A stretch of 64,000 nt of DNA from Lacunisphaera sp. (lineage in GTDB: Bacteria > Verrucomicrobiota > Verrucomicrobiia > Opitutales > Opitutaceae): the NCBI GenBank assembly GCA_009695095.1, contig SIBQ01000001.1, positions 64,501 through 128,500 on the forward strand, given 5' to 3'. A model generated the notes under the pieces. The model was not told the origin of the DNA. It worked only from the letters and a program-made list of their open reading frames with translations, and made no database searches. The translations under genes and the position numbers were made by a program. Shown piece after piece: positions 17,650-24,087 of this stretch. Every line of letters begins with the position of its first letter. Positions within the stretch are counted from its first letter, which is position 1.

Positions 17650-18806
17650 CCACCACCCGTCTTTCCAGCTGGCTTTTGCTCGGGGGAATCCTAACCGGAT
17701 TCCTCGGCTCTGCCTGGCAGGGGCGCCTGGCCAGCGCTTATAGCAAGCCGGGCGGTTTCAGGCGTTTTCACCAAAGGATCAGCCCGGACACCATCTACTA
17801 TCCGCCCTACGCGATGCTGGAAGCCCTCGCCCTCGCCCGCTGGCAGCCCGGCAAGACCCTCGTCATCATCGGTGGCAACTCGATTCTCAACGGCGTGGGC
17901 CAGCCGGCGGACGAATTATGGAGCCTTCGCCTGCAGGAACTGCTCGGGGATTCCTACGTCGTGGTCAACCTGGCGTTCCGGGGCGCTTATCCCATGCAGG
18001 GCGCCGCCCTCGTCGCCGAATCCCTGCTGCGCCGCGACATTGCCGTCCTCTTCGTCGCGAACACCAATCCCCCAGCGGCGACCGGACGGGCCCCCGGCGG
18101 AGCTTCCGGATATTTATACTGGCAGGCCCAGTATCAAAACCAGCTCGTCCCCTTTGCGGCGCGGGCCGAAAGCATCCGCCGCTGGCTGGATTCACTGCCC
18201 CCCCTCGAGCGACAGCAACAGGCGGAGGAACGCCTCGGCGCCCACCTGGAAGCCTGGTTCCGGCAGCAATCACTGTGGCATCATGTCGGTTACCGTCACA
18301 TTTTCACGGTCTGGAATTTCGTTCTGGCCCGAGACTTTTGGATGCCGCGGGCCAGTTTGCCGGACAACGAACCCAGCGCCCAGCCCCTGCACGACAGATT
18401 TCAAAATTTCTTGCCGCAGGAAATGGCCATCGTCCGCAGCTTTTCGGAAAGCCTGGCGGTGCCCGGTGCGGCCGACCAGTGGCAGCTGGAGGCCGGGAGC
18501 CGGCAAAGGCTGAGCGCGGACATTGAAACCTCGATTGTTCCCTTGTTGCGACCGCGCACCCTTATTCTGCTCTGCGAAAACGCCCCCTATTATCTCGACC
18601 AGCTAAGTCCCGCGGAAAAAGCGCGTGATGCCTTCGTCTATTCCGCCTGCGCGCAAATCTGGCGGGATCACGGCATCGCCTGCGAGGTCGCCGGGGCGGG
18701 GTTCGCGCCCGTTGACTATATTGATCGCGCCCACCTCTCCGGTGACGGCGGGCAAAAACTCGCCCAGCTCGTGGCCCGGAAAATCACGCAACTCAACCAC
18801 CCCTGA
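17646..18806 (+). CDS. Membrane-anchored SGNH/GDSL-like partner of the MBOAT protein
   Basis: A 386-aa protein with an N-terminal hydrophobic anchor (LSSWLLLGGILTGFLGSAW) and a periplasmic body. The body starts a Rossmann-like SGNH pattern, VIIGGNSILNG, where the Ser would be the nucleophile, and ends with DYIDRAHLSGDGG, which supplies the Asp and His of a catalytic D-x-x-H. This plan is that of AlgJ/AlgX-like acyl carriers that finish the transfer begun by the MBOAT protein. Sequence similarity to named members is weak, so I rest the call on the triad and the ATGA overlap with the MBOAT gene. Confidence 0.75.
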   Translation: MTTTRLSSWLLLGGILTGFLGSAWQGRLASAYSKPGGFRRFHQRISPDTIYYPPYAMLEALALARWQPGKTLVIIGGNSILNGVGQPADELWSLRLQELLGDSYVVVNLAFRGAYPMQGAALVAESLLRRDIAVLFVANTNPPAATGRAPGGASGYLYWQAQYQNQLVPFAARAESIRRWLDSLPPLERQQQAEERLGAHLEAWFRQQSLWHHVGYRHIFTVWNFVLARDFWMPRASLPDNEPSAQPLHDRFQNFLPQEMAIVRSFSESLAVPGAADQWQLEAGSRQRLSADIETSIVPLLRPRTLILLCENAPYYLDQLSPAEKARDAFVYSACAQIWRDHGIACEVAGAGFAPVDYIDRAHLSGDGGQKLAQLVARKITQLNHP

Positions 18807-18811
18807 ACCCC

Positions 18812-18964
18812 ATGTCTCTCCGCTTCCTGCCCAAGCTCACCCTCCCCGCTCCCGTCCGGTTGCTCGGTCGTTTCCTTCTGGGGCTCGCCATCGGCGCGCT
18901 GTTCCATTACATGCTCTACCGGTTTTCCCTTCCCGTGCAGCCCTTCATCTACGTCGCGTTTTGA
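18812..18964 (+). CDS. 50-residue single-span membrane peptide, DUF5989-like
   Basis: A short gene between the SGNH gene and hddC. It starts ATG 18812 and encodes a basic N-terminus, one strong hydrophobic helix (LLGRFLLGLAIGALFHYML) and the C-terminal tail PFIYVAF. Its TGA overlaps the TTG start of hddC (TTGA), a coupling that argues it is translated. Size, single helix and a PFIY-x-x-F end resemble, from memory, the DUF5989 peptides found next to MBOAT and SGNH genes; no search could be run. It may stabilise or regulate the MBOAT complex. Confidence 0.65.
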   Translation: MSLRFLPKLTLPAPVRLLGRFLLGLAIGALFHYMLYRFSLPVQPFIYVAF

Positions 18965-19674
18965 AAACTTCCGCCCCAGACCTGCCCGTCGCCATCCTCG
19001 CCGGCGGCCTGGCCACCCGCCTGCGGCCCATCACGGAAAAAATCCCCAAGCTGCTCGTCGAGGTCGCGGGCGAACCGTTCTTTTCCCACCAGCTCCGTCT
19101 GCTGAAAAAAGCCGGCCTCACCCGCGTCGTGCTGTGCGTGGGTTATCTCGGGGAAAAAATCGTCGAGCAATACGGCGACGGCGGCAAGTGGGGCGTGCAC
19201 CTCGACTATTCCTTTGACGGAGAAATACTGCTCGGCACCGGCGGCGGGCTCATCCGCGCCCTGCCCAAGCTCGGCGACGCCTTCTATGTGCTGTATGGTG
19301 ACAGCTACCTGCCCGTCGACTATCTGGCGGTCGGCCGCGCATTTCTCGCTTCGGGCCAGCCCGGGCTCATGACCGTGTTCGAAAACCATGAGCGTTACGA
19401 CACCAGCAATGTCTGGTTCGAGGATCGACGCATCCGCGTCTACGACAAGAAAAACAAGGTGCCGCAGATGCGCCACATCGACTACGGGCTGGGCCTGCTG
19501 CGCGCCTCCGCCCTCGACGGTTGGCCGCGCAACGCGGTCGTCGATCTGGCCGAGATCTACCGGCAGCTGGTCGCGCAGGGCCGGCTCGCCGGCTACGAGC
19601 TCAAGCAACGCTTCTACGAGATCGGCTCGCCCGCCGGACTTCAAGAGCTCGATGAGCTCTTGAAGAAGGCGTGA
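18961..19674 (+). CDS. hddC: D-glycero-D-manno-heptose 1-phosphate guanylyltransferase
   Basis: A 237-aa nucleotidyltransferase. The pyrophosphorylase signature VAILAGGLATRLRPITEKIPK is at the N-terminus, with VLYGDSYLP for the metal and nucleotide. It would form GDP-D-glycero-alpha-D-manno-heptose from the HddA/GmhB product. Length matches HddC. The start appears to be TTG 18961, which overlaps the stop of the 50-aa membrane peptide; no ATG lies before the first motif in this frame without running through the upstream gene. Its stop codon falls inside an AGGCGTGAGG repeat (19667-19676), so the last two residues may have been shaped by that repeat. Confidence 0.88.
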   Translation: MKTSAPDLPVAILAGGLATRLRPITEKIPKLLVEVAGEPFFSHQLRLLKKAGLTRVVLCVGYLGEKIVEQYGDGGKWGVHLDYSFDGEILLGTGGGLIRALPKLGDAFYVLYGDSYLPVDYLAVGRAFLASGQPGLMTVFENHERYDTSNVWFEDRRIRVYDKKNKVPQMRHIDYGLGLLRASALDGWPRNAVVDLAEIYRQLVAQGRLAGYELKQRFYEIGSPAGLQELDELLKKA

Positions 19675-19788
19675 GGGCTGAGGCCAGAGGCGTGAGGAAA
19701 CTGCGCCTAGCCCGACCAGCGGCTTCTGGCTCGCCTCACCTCTTCGCTCCGCTCATACCTCAGGCCTCACACCTCAGGCCTCAATCCC
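19667..19788 (+). repeat. Two oppositely oriented CCTCA-type repeat clusters between hddC and gmhA
   Basis: Left cluster: AGGCGTGAGG at 19667-19676 and again at 19688-19697. Right cluster: CCTCAGGCCTCA at 19758-19769 and again at 19772-19783. The two clusters are in opposite orientation with about 60 bases of unremarkable DNA between. No gene lies inside. The pattern matches the ends flanking the four-helix-bundle gene 600 bases downstream and may be an empty or decayed copy. Confidence 0.75.
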
Positions 19789-20403
19789 ATGTCCTACGCC
19801 ACCCAGCACCTGAAAGAAACCGCCGAAATCGTCGCGAAACTCAATCCCGCCGACTGCGAGAAATGCGTCCGGGAACTCGTCGGCGTCCGCATGCGCGGCG
19901 GCCGGCTCTTTATCCTAGGGGTCGGTGGCAGCGCCGCCAACGCCTCGCACGCCGTGAACGATTTCCGCAAAATCGCCGGGCTTGAGTGCTACGCCCCGAC
20001 TGACAATGTTTCCGAGCTCACCGCCCGCACCAACGATGAGGGCTGGGCCAGTGTGTTCGTCGAGTGGCTGCGCGGCAGCCGGCTCACGGCCAAGGATTGC
20101 GTCATGGTTCTCTCCGTCGGTGGCGGCAACCTGGAGAAGAACGTCTCACCCAATCTCGTCACTGCGCTTCAGCTTGCCAAGCAAGTCGGCGCCCGCGTCA
20201 TCGGCATCGTCGGCAAGGACGGCGGCTACACCGCCAAGGTCGCCGACGCCTGCGTGATCGTGCCGACCGTGAACTCGCACAACGTCACGCCGCACTCCGA
20301 GGCGTTCCAAGCGGTCGTATGGCACCTGTTCGTCTCCCACCCCGACCTCAAGGTCAACCAGACCAAATGGGAAAGCGTCACACCGCAAAATCGTGAGGTC
20401 TAA
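19789..20403 (+). CDS. gmhA: SIS-domain sedoheptulose 7-phosphate isomerase
   Basis: A 204-aa SIS-domain protein with the phosphosugar-binding loop GVGGSAANASHAVND and, later, the Ser-rich loop VLSVGGGNLEKN and TPHSEAFQAVVWH near the C-terminus. GmhA converts sedoheptulose 7-phosphate to D-glycero-D-manno-heptose 7-phosphate, the first heptose step. The length is right. The motif departs from E. coli GmhA (Asn where a Glu is expected after the SIS loop), as I recall for isomerases next to hddA/hddC; the assignment rests chiefly on the operon. Repeat clusters lie on both sides of it. Confidence 0.78.
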   Translation: MSYATQHLKETAEIVAKLNPADCEKCVRELVGVRMRGGRLFILGVGGSAANASHAVNDFRKIAGLECYAPTDNVSELTARTNDEGWASVFVEWLRGSRLTAKDCVMVLSVGGGNLEKNVSPNLVTALQLAKQVGARVIGIVGKDGGYTAKVADACVIVPTVNSHNVTPHSEAFQAVVWHLFVSHPDLKVNQTKWESVTPQNREV

Positions 20404-20406
20404 GGG

Positions 20407-20850
20407 TTGAGGTGTGAGTCATGAGCCAGGGATTTCGCAACCTTCAGGCTTGGCAGCGTAGCAAGGCGCTCGCAGTGGCCGTTTATCGCCTGACCGACTC
20501 CCCGCCGTTTGCCCGCGATTTTGCCCTGCGTGACCAGATGCGCCGGGCCGTGATCAGTGCTTGCAGTAATCTCGCCGAGGGGGACGCCCGGCAGACCGAC
20601 AGGGAATCAATCCAATTTTTCTTCATCGCCAAAGGGTCTCTCGCTGAGTTGTCCGCCCAGCTCGACGTCGCCCAGGAGGTCCACACCTTGGACCAGGATG
20701 TGATAAGAAATTTAACTGCGGAAAGCGAAGAAATCGCCGCGATGATCCGCGGCATCATCAAACACCGCCAAGCGTAAGCTTTTCCCGCCCTCCCGCCTCA
20801 GACCTCACACCTTCTATTGCCCTCACCCCTCACACCTCAAGCCTCACGCC
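20407..20850 (+). repeat. Repeat-bounded unit around the four-helix-bundle gene (12-bp perfect inverted ends)
   Basis: TTGAGGTGTGAG at 20407-20418 is the exact inverse of CTCACACCTCAA at 20829-20840. More copies of the CCTCAC theme fill 20796-20850. The unit contains one gene (20421-20777) and separates gmhA from gmhB, two genes of one pathway. This looks like an inserted cassette. No transposase is present and I could not identify a target-site duplication. Confidence 0.7.
20421..20777 (+). CDS. Four-helix-bundle protein (23S rRNA intervening-sequence protein family)
   Basis: A 118-aa all-helical protein with the family marks LQAWQRSKALAVAVYRLT at the N-terminus, FALRDQMRRAVISACSNLAEG in the second helix and a C-terminal helix ending IIRG-like. 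It belongs to the four-helix-bundle family first seen in intervening sequences of 23S rRNA genes and related to the Avd accessory protein of diversity-generating retroelements. The molecular role is not established. It has no link to heptose synthesis and is bounded by inverted CCTCA-type repeats, so I take it as a passenger or carried gene inserted in the operon. No reverse transcriptase is nearby. Confidence 0.88.
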   Translation: MSQGFRNLQAWQRSKALAVAVYRLTDSPPFARDFALRDQMRRAVISACSNLAEGDARQTDRESIQFFFIAKGSLAELSAQLDVAQEVHTLDQDVIRNLTAESEEIAAMIRGIIKHRQA

Positions 20851-21386
20851 TTCGGGCCGCCGTGTTTCTCGACCGCGACGGCACCTTGAACGCGCCGCTC
20901 GTGCGTGAAAGCAAACCCTACCCGCCCGCGACCATCGATGAATTCCAGCTGTTGCCCGGCGTCGCGGAGGGTTGCCGCGCGCTGCACGCCGCGGGTTATG
21001 TGCTCGTGGTTGCCACCAACCAGCCCGATGTCGGGCGCGGGACGCAGGCTCAGGCCACGGTCGAGGCCCTGCACGTGCACTTGCAGAAACTCATCCCGGA
21101 AATTGCCCGCATCGAAGTTTGCTACGACGCCGGGGTGACCAGCCCGCCCTCAGATTTCCGCAAGCCCGCACCCGGCATGCTGCGCCGGGCGGCGACCGAA
21201 CTGGGCCTCGATCTCGGCCAGAGTTGGATGATCGGTGACCGGTGGCGCGACGTGGATTGCGGGGCACGCGCGGGCTGCCGGACCATTTTCGTCGACGGCG
21301 GCTATGACGAGGCGTTGCGGCAAAAACCGGATTTCACCGTCCGCACCTTTGCCGAAGCGGTCGGTATTATTCTTGCGCGCCTCTGA
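20817..21386 (+). CDS. gmhB: D-glycero-alpha-D-manno-heptose 1,7-bisphosphate 7-phosphatase (HAD family)
   Basis: A HAD phosphatase of the GmhB/histidinol-phosphatase type. FLDRDGTLNAP holds the two catalytic Asp residues, VVATNQPDVGRG is motif II, KPAPGML gives the motif III Lys and MIGDRWRDVDCG is motif IV. It removes the 7-phosphate after HddA. The start is in doubt: the frame opens at TTG 20817 inside the flanking repeat, which would add a repeat-derived leader of 15 residues, while an in-frame GTG at 20862 starts right at the first catalytic strand. The insertion upstream may have replaced the original start region. Size (about 175-189 aa) is normal. Confidence 0.85.
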   Translation: MPSPLTPQASRLRAAVFLDRDGTLNAPLVRESKPYPPATIDEFQLLPGVAEGCRALHAAGYVLVVATNQPDVGRGTQAQATVEALHVHLQKLIPEIARIEVCYDAGVTSPPSDFRKPAPGMLRRAATELGLDLGQSWMIGDRWRDVDCGARAGCRTIFVDGGYDEALRQKPDFTVRTFAEAVGIILARL

Positions 21387-21406
21387 GCGTTTAGCTGACT
21401 GGCGCC

Positions 21407-22126
21407 ATGCTGACTCTTAACACCCTCAAGATCCACATCTATGCCGACGGCGCGGACAAGGCCGGGATCCTGGAACTCTACGCTAAACCCTATATCAAGG
21501 GCCTGACCACCAATCCCACCTTGATGAAGAAGGCCGGCATCAAGGACTACGAGGCGTTCGCCCGCGACATCCTCCAGACCGTCACGGCCAAGCCCATTTC
21601 ACTGGAAGTTTTCTCGGATGATTTTTCCGAGATGAAGCGCCAGGCGCTCAAGATCGACGGCTGGGGCAAAAACGTCTACGTCAAGATTCCGATCACCAAC
21701 TCCCGTAGCGAGACCTCGATCCCGCTCATCCGCGAGCTTTCGGCCCAGGGCGTGCAGCTGAACATCACGGCCATCCTCACGCTTGGGCAGGTCCGTGCCG
21801 TCGCCGCCGCCCTCGACCCCAAGGTGCCGTCCGTCGTTTCCATTTTTGCCGGCCGCATCGCCGACACGGGTGTCGACCCGATGCCCATCATGCGCGAGAG
21901 CCGGAAAATTCTCGCCGGCCAGCCCAAGGCCCAGCTGCTGTGGGCCAGTGTGCGCGAGGTGCTGAACATTGTGCAGGCCGAGCTAAGCGGCTGCCATATC
22001 GTCACCGTGCAACACGACATCCTGGCCAAGGCCGCCAAGCTGCTCGGCATGGACCTCGGCGAGCTTTCCCTCGACACGGTGAAAATGTTCGCGAACGACG
22101 CCGCCTCGGCCGGCTACCAGCTCTGA
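21407..22126 (+). CDS. Transaldolase / fructose-6-phosphate aldolase family protein
   Basis: A 239-aa class I aldolase. TTNPTLMKKAG is the conserved substrate loop, and YVKIPIT holds the Schiff-base Lys expected on strand 4; LNITAILT and FAGRIADTG are further family motifs. Transaldolases make or use sedoheptulose 7-phosphate, the starting point of the heptose pathway encoded just upstream, so this gene probably feeds gmhA. It follows gmhB by 20 bases. Its small size groups it with the TalC/FSA-like type rather than the classical TalB. Confidence 0.88.
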   Translation: MLTLNTLKIHIYADGADKAGILELYAKPYIKGLTTNPTLMKKAGIKDYEAFARDILQTVTAKPISLEVFSDDFSEMKRQALKIDGWGKNVYVKIPITNSRSETSIPLIRELSAQGVQLNITAILTLGQVRAVAAALDPKVPSVVSIFAGRIADTGVDPMPIMRESRKILAGQPKAQLLWASVREVLNIVQAELSGCHIVTVQHDILAKAAKLLGMDLGELSLDTVKMFANDAASAGYQL

Positions 22127-22142
22127 GCCATCGCCCGTGCAG

Positions 22143-23561
22143 ATGACCGCCCTGCCCGAGATCGCCCGCCAGCATATCGACAAGATCCGCGACTTTTACG
22201 ACGCGGCGCCGGTCAATCCCCGGCGGGCGGCCCGCAGTTACCGGGGCTTGCTCGCTCATTACTACAACCTGTTCATCCCCGCGGAGGCCTCCGTGCTGGA
22301 GATCGGCTGCGGGTCAGGCGAACTGCTCGCCCGCATCCGGGCCGCCCGCAGAGTGGGGATTGATATCTCCGCCACACAGATCGCCGCCGCCCGTACCCGC
22401 GCACCCGAGGCGGAATTCCACGTGCAGGCCGGTGAGGAGCTCGCCCTGGCCGGATCGTTCGACTACATCATCATTTCCGACACCCTGAATCTTGCCGCCG
22501 ACGTACAACGGCTGCTCGAGCGGCTGCAGGCCTGCGCCCACCCGGACACCCGCCTGATCGTTAATTTCCAGAATTCGCTCTGGCGCCCACTGCTCTTGCT
22601 GGGCGAAATGACCGGCCTCAAGGCTGCGCATCCGCAGAACAGCTGGCTCGCCTCCTCGGACGTGCTCAACCTGCTCCGGCTCGCCCGGTGGGATCCCATC
22701 TGCCACCAGGGCCGCCTCCTGCTCCCAATCCGCGTCCCGGTGCTGGACACCATCTTCAATCGCTGGCTCGCGCCGCTGGCCCAATGGTTCTGCCTCACGG
22801 TCTTCATCGTCGCCCGGCCCGCCCGGCCCGCAGCCCCGGTTGCGCCCACCGTGTCGGTCATCATCCCGGCCCGGAACGAGGCCGGCAATATCGAGGCGGC
22901 CGTGCGCCGCACCCCCGAGATGGGCGGCGGCACGGAGCTCATCTTCGTCGAGGGCCATTCACGGGACGACACTTGGGCGCAGATCGAGCGCGTGACCCGG
23001 GAAAATCCGTCGCGCAAAATCAAAATCATGCAGCAGACCGGCCGGGGCAAGGGTGACGCCGTCCGGCTGGGCTTTGCTGCCGCCACCGGCGACATCCTCA
23101 TGATCCTCGACGCCGACCTGACCATGCCGCCCGAGGAACTGCCGAAGTTTTATGAAGTGACGGCGGGCGGGCAGGCGGAATTCGCGAACGGTGTCCGGCT
23201 CGTCTATCCCATGGACGAAAAGGCCATGCAGTTCCTGAACCTGTGCGCGAACAAGGCCTTCGGCCTCATCTTTACCTGGCTGCTCGGCCAGCCGGTGAAA
23301 GACACCCTCTGCGGCACCAAAGTGCTTTCCCGGGCCCATTATGAAAAGATTGCGACCAATCGCGCCTACTTCGGCAACTTCGACCCATTCGGAGACTACG
23401 ACTTGCTGTTCGGCGCGGCCAAACTGAACCTGAAGATCGCCGACGTGCCGATCCGCTACAAAGAGCGGACTTACGGCACCACGAACATCCAGCGCTGGAG
23501 CCATGGCTGGCTGTTGCTGCGGATGATGTTTTTTGCCGCCCGTAAACTGAAGTTTGTGTGA
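22143..23561 (+). CDS. Fused SAM methyltransferase - GT2 glycosyltransferase
   Basis: A 472-aa two-domain protein. Residues about 1-210 form a class I methyltransferase (VLEIGCGSGELLARI near residue 49, and a DTLNLAADVQ segment). From about 235 a DPM-like GT2 domain follows: VSVIIPARNEAGNIEAA, FVEGHSRDDTW, and the metal motif LDADLTMPPEE. It ends with a conserved tail KERTYGTTNIQRWSHGW. The C-terminus lacks the two membrane helices of polyprenyl-phosphate transferases but keeps a hydrophobic patch. A second copy of the last 38 residues survives as a remnant at 4655-4771. I used ATG 22143; GTG 22137 is also possible. Likely role: build and methylate a sugar linkage, target unknown. Confidence 0.88.
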   Translation: MTALPEIARQHIDKIRDFYDAAPVNPRRAARSYRGLLAHYYNLFIPAEASVLEIGCGSGELLARIRAARRVGIDISATQIAAARTRAPEAEFHVQAGEELALAGSFDYIIISDTLNLAADVQRLLERLQACAHPDTRLIVNFQNSLWRPLLLLGEMTGLKAAHPQNSWLASSDVLNLLRLARWDPICHQGRLLLPIRVPVLDTIFNRWLAPLAQWFCLTVFIVARPARPAAPVAPTVSVIIPARNEAGNIEAAVRRTPEMGGGTELIFVEGHSRDDTWAQIERVTRENPSRKIKIMQQTGRGKGDAVRLGFAAATGDILMILDADLTMPPEELPKFYEVTAGGQAEFANGVRLVYPMDEKAMQFLNLCANKAFGLIFTWLLGQPVKDTLCGTKVLSRAHYEKIATNRAYFGNFDPFGDYDLLFGAAKLNLKIADVPIRYKERTYGTTNIQRWSHGWLLLRMMFFAARKLKFV

Positions 23562-23643
23562 GCGCCGTCCCCGCGACCGGAGGGACCGGGGTCGACAATA
23601 GGCTTCACTCCGGCCGGGCCCCGTCTTCAACTTGCAGCCACCC

Positions 23644-24087
23644 ATGAAGTCCGTGCCTTCGGAGCCGTCCGACGTCCTTGTGCCCCGCCTCCGCCAGCAA
23701 CTCATCCTGGCCCAGGTGAGGATCATGGAATTGGAGGACACCCGCGAAAGTCTGACTCCCCGGCTGGCGGAATTGGAGCAACTGCTGCAAGCGGCCCAAG
23801 CCCTCGCGGATCTGAAAATCGACGAGGCGGCTCATCTGGGAAAAGTGCTGGCCGACCTCCAGATGCATTGCGACCACCTGCAGCAGGCCAGCCAGGAACT
23901 CACCTCCACCCGCGCTGCGCTGGCGGATTCCGCAGCCCGCTTGGCTCAACGCGACGCAGCGGTCCTCCGGCTCGAGACCACTCTCCGGCAGCTGGAAGCA
24001 GAGCTCCGCGCCATGACCTCATCGCGCAGCTGGCGGTGGACTGGCTGGTTGCGGACGCTCGGGGAAAAATCCGGCGGGAAGCCATGA
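23644..24087 (+). CDS. Coiled-coil protein with a C-terminal SRSWRWTGWLR motif
   Basis: A 147-aa protein without a catalytic motif. Residues about 15-125 are an amphipathic helix rich in Leu, Gln, Glu and Ala (LEQLLQAAQALADLKI and similar heptads), predicted coiled coil. The end reads SRSWRWTGWLR. From family knowledge, an S-x-SWR-x-T-x-PLR motif after a coiled coil commonly occurs as a linker inside large bacterial glycosyltransferases. Here it stands alone, and its stop overlaps the start of the GT4-epimerase gene (ATGA), so it may act as a separately made tether or scaffold for that protein. Confidence 0.75.
   Translation: MKSVPSEPSDVLVPRLRQQLILAQVRIMELEDTRESLTPRLAELEQLLQAAQALADLKIDEAAHLGKVLADLQMHCDHLQQASQELTSTRAALADSAARLAQRDAAVLRLETTLRQLEAELRAMTSSRSWRWTGWLRTLGEKSGGKP

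Noticed and set aside
20407-20850. Insertion sequence
   Set aside because: Inverted ends are present but there is no transposase and the cargo is a four-helix-bundle gene, so I list it as a repeat-bounded unit only.
19667-20850. CRISPR-like array
   Set aside because: The repeats are short, inverted, irregularly spaced and lack unique spacers of even length; no cas gene is near.
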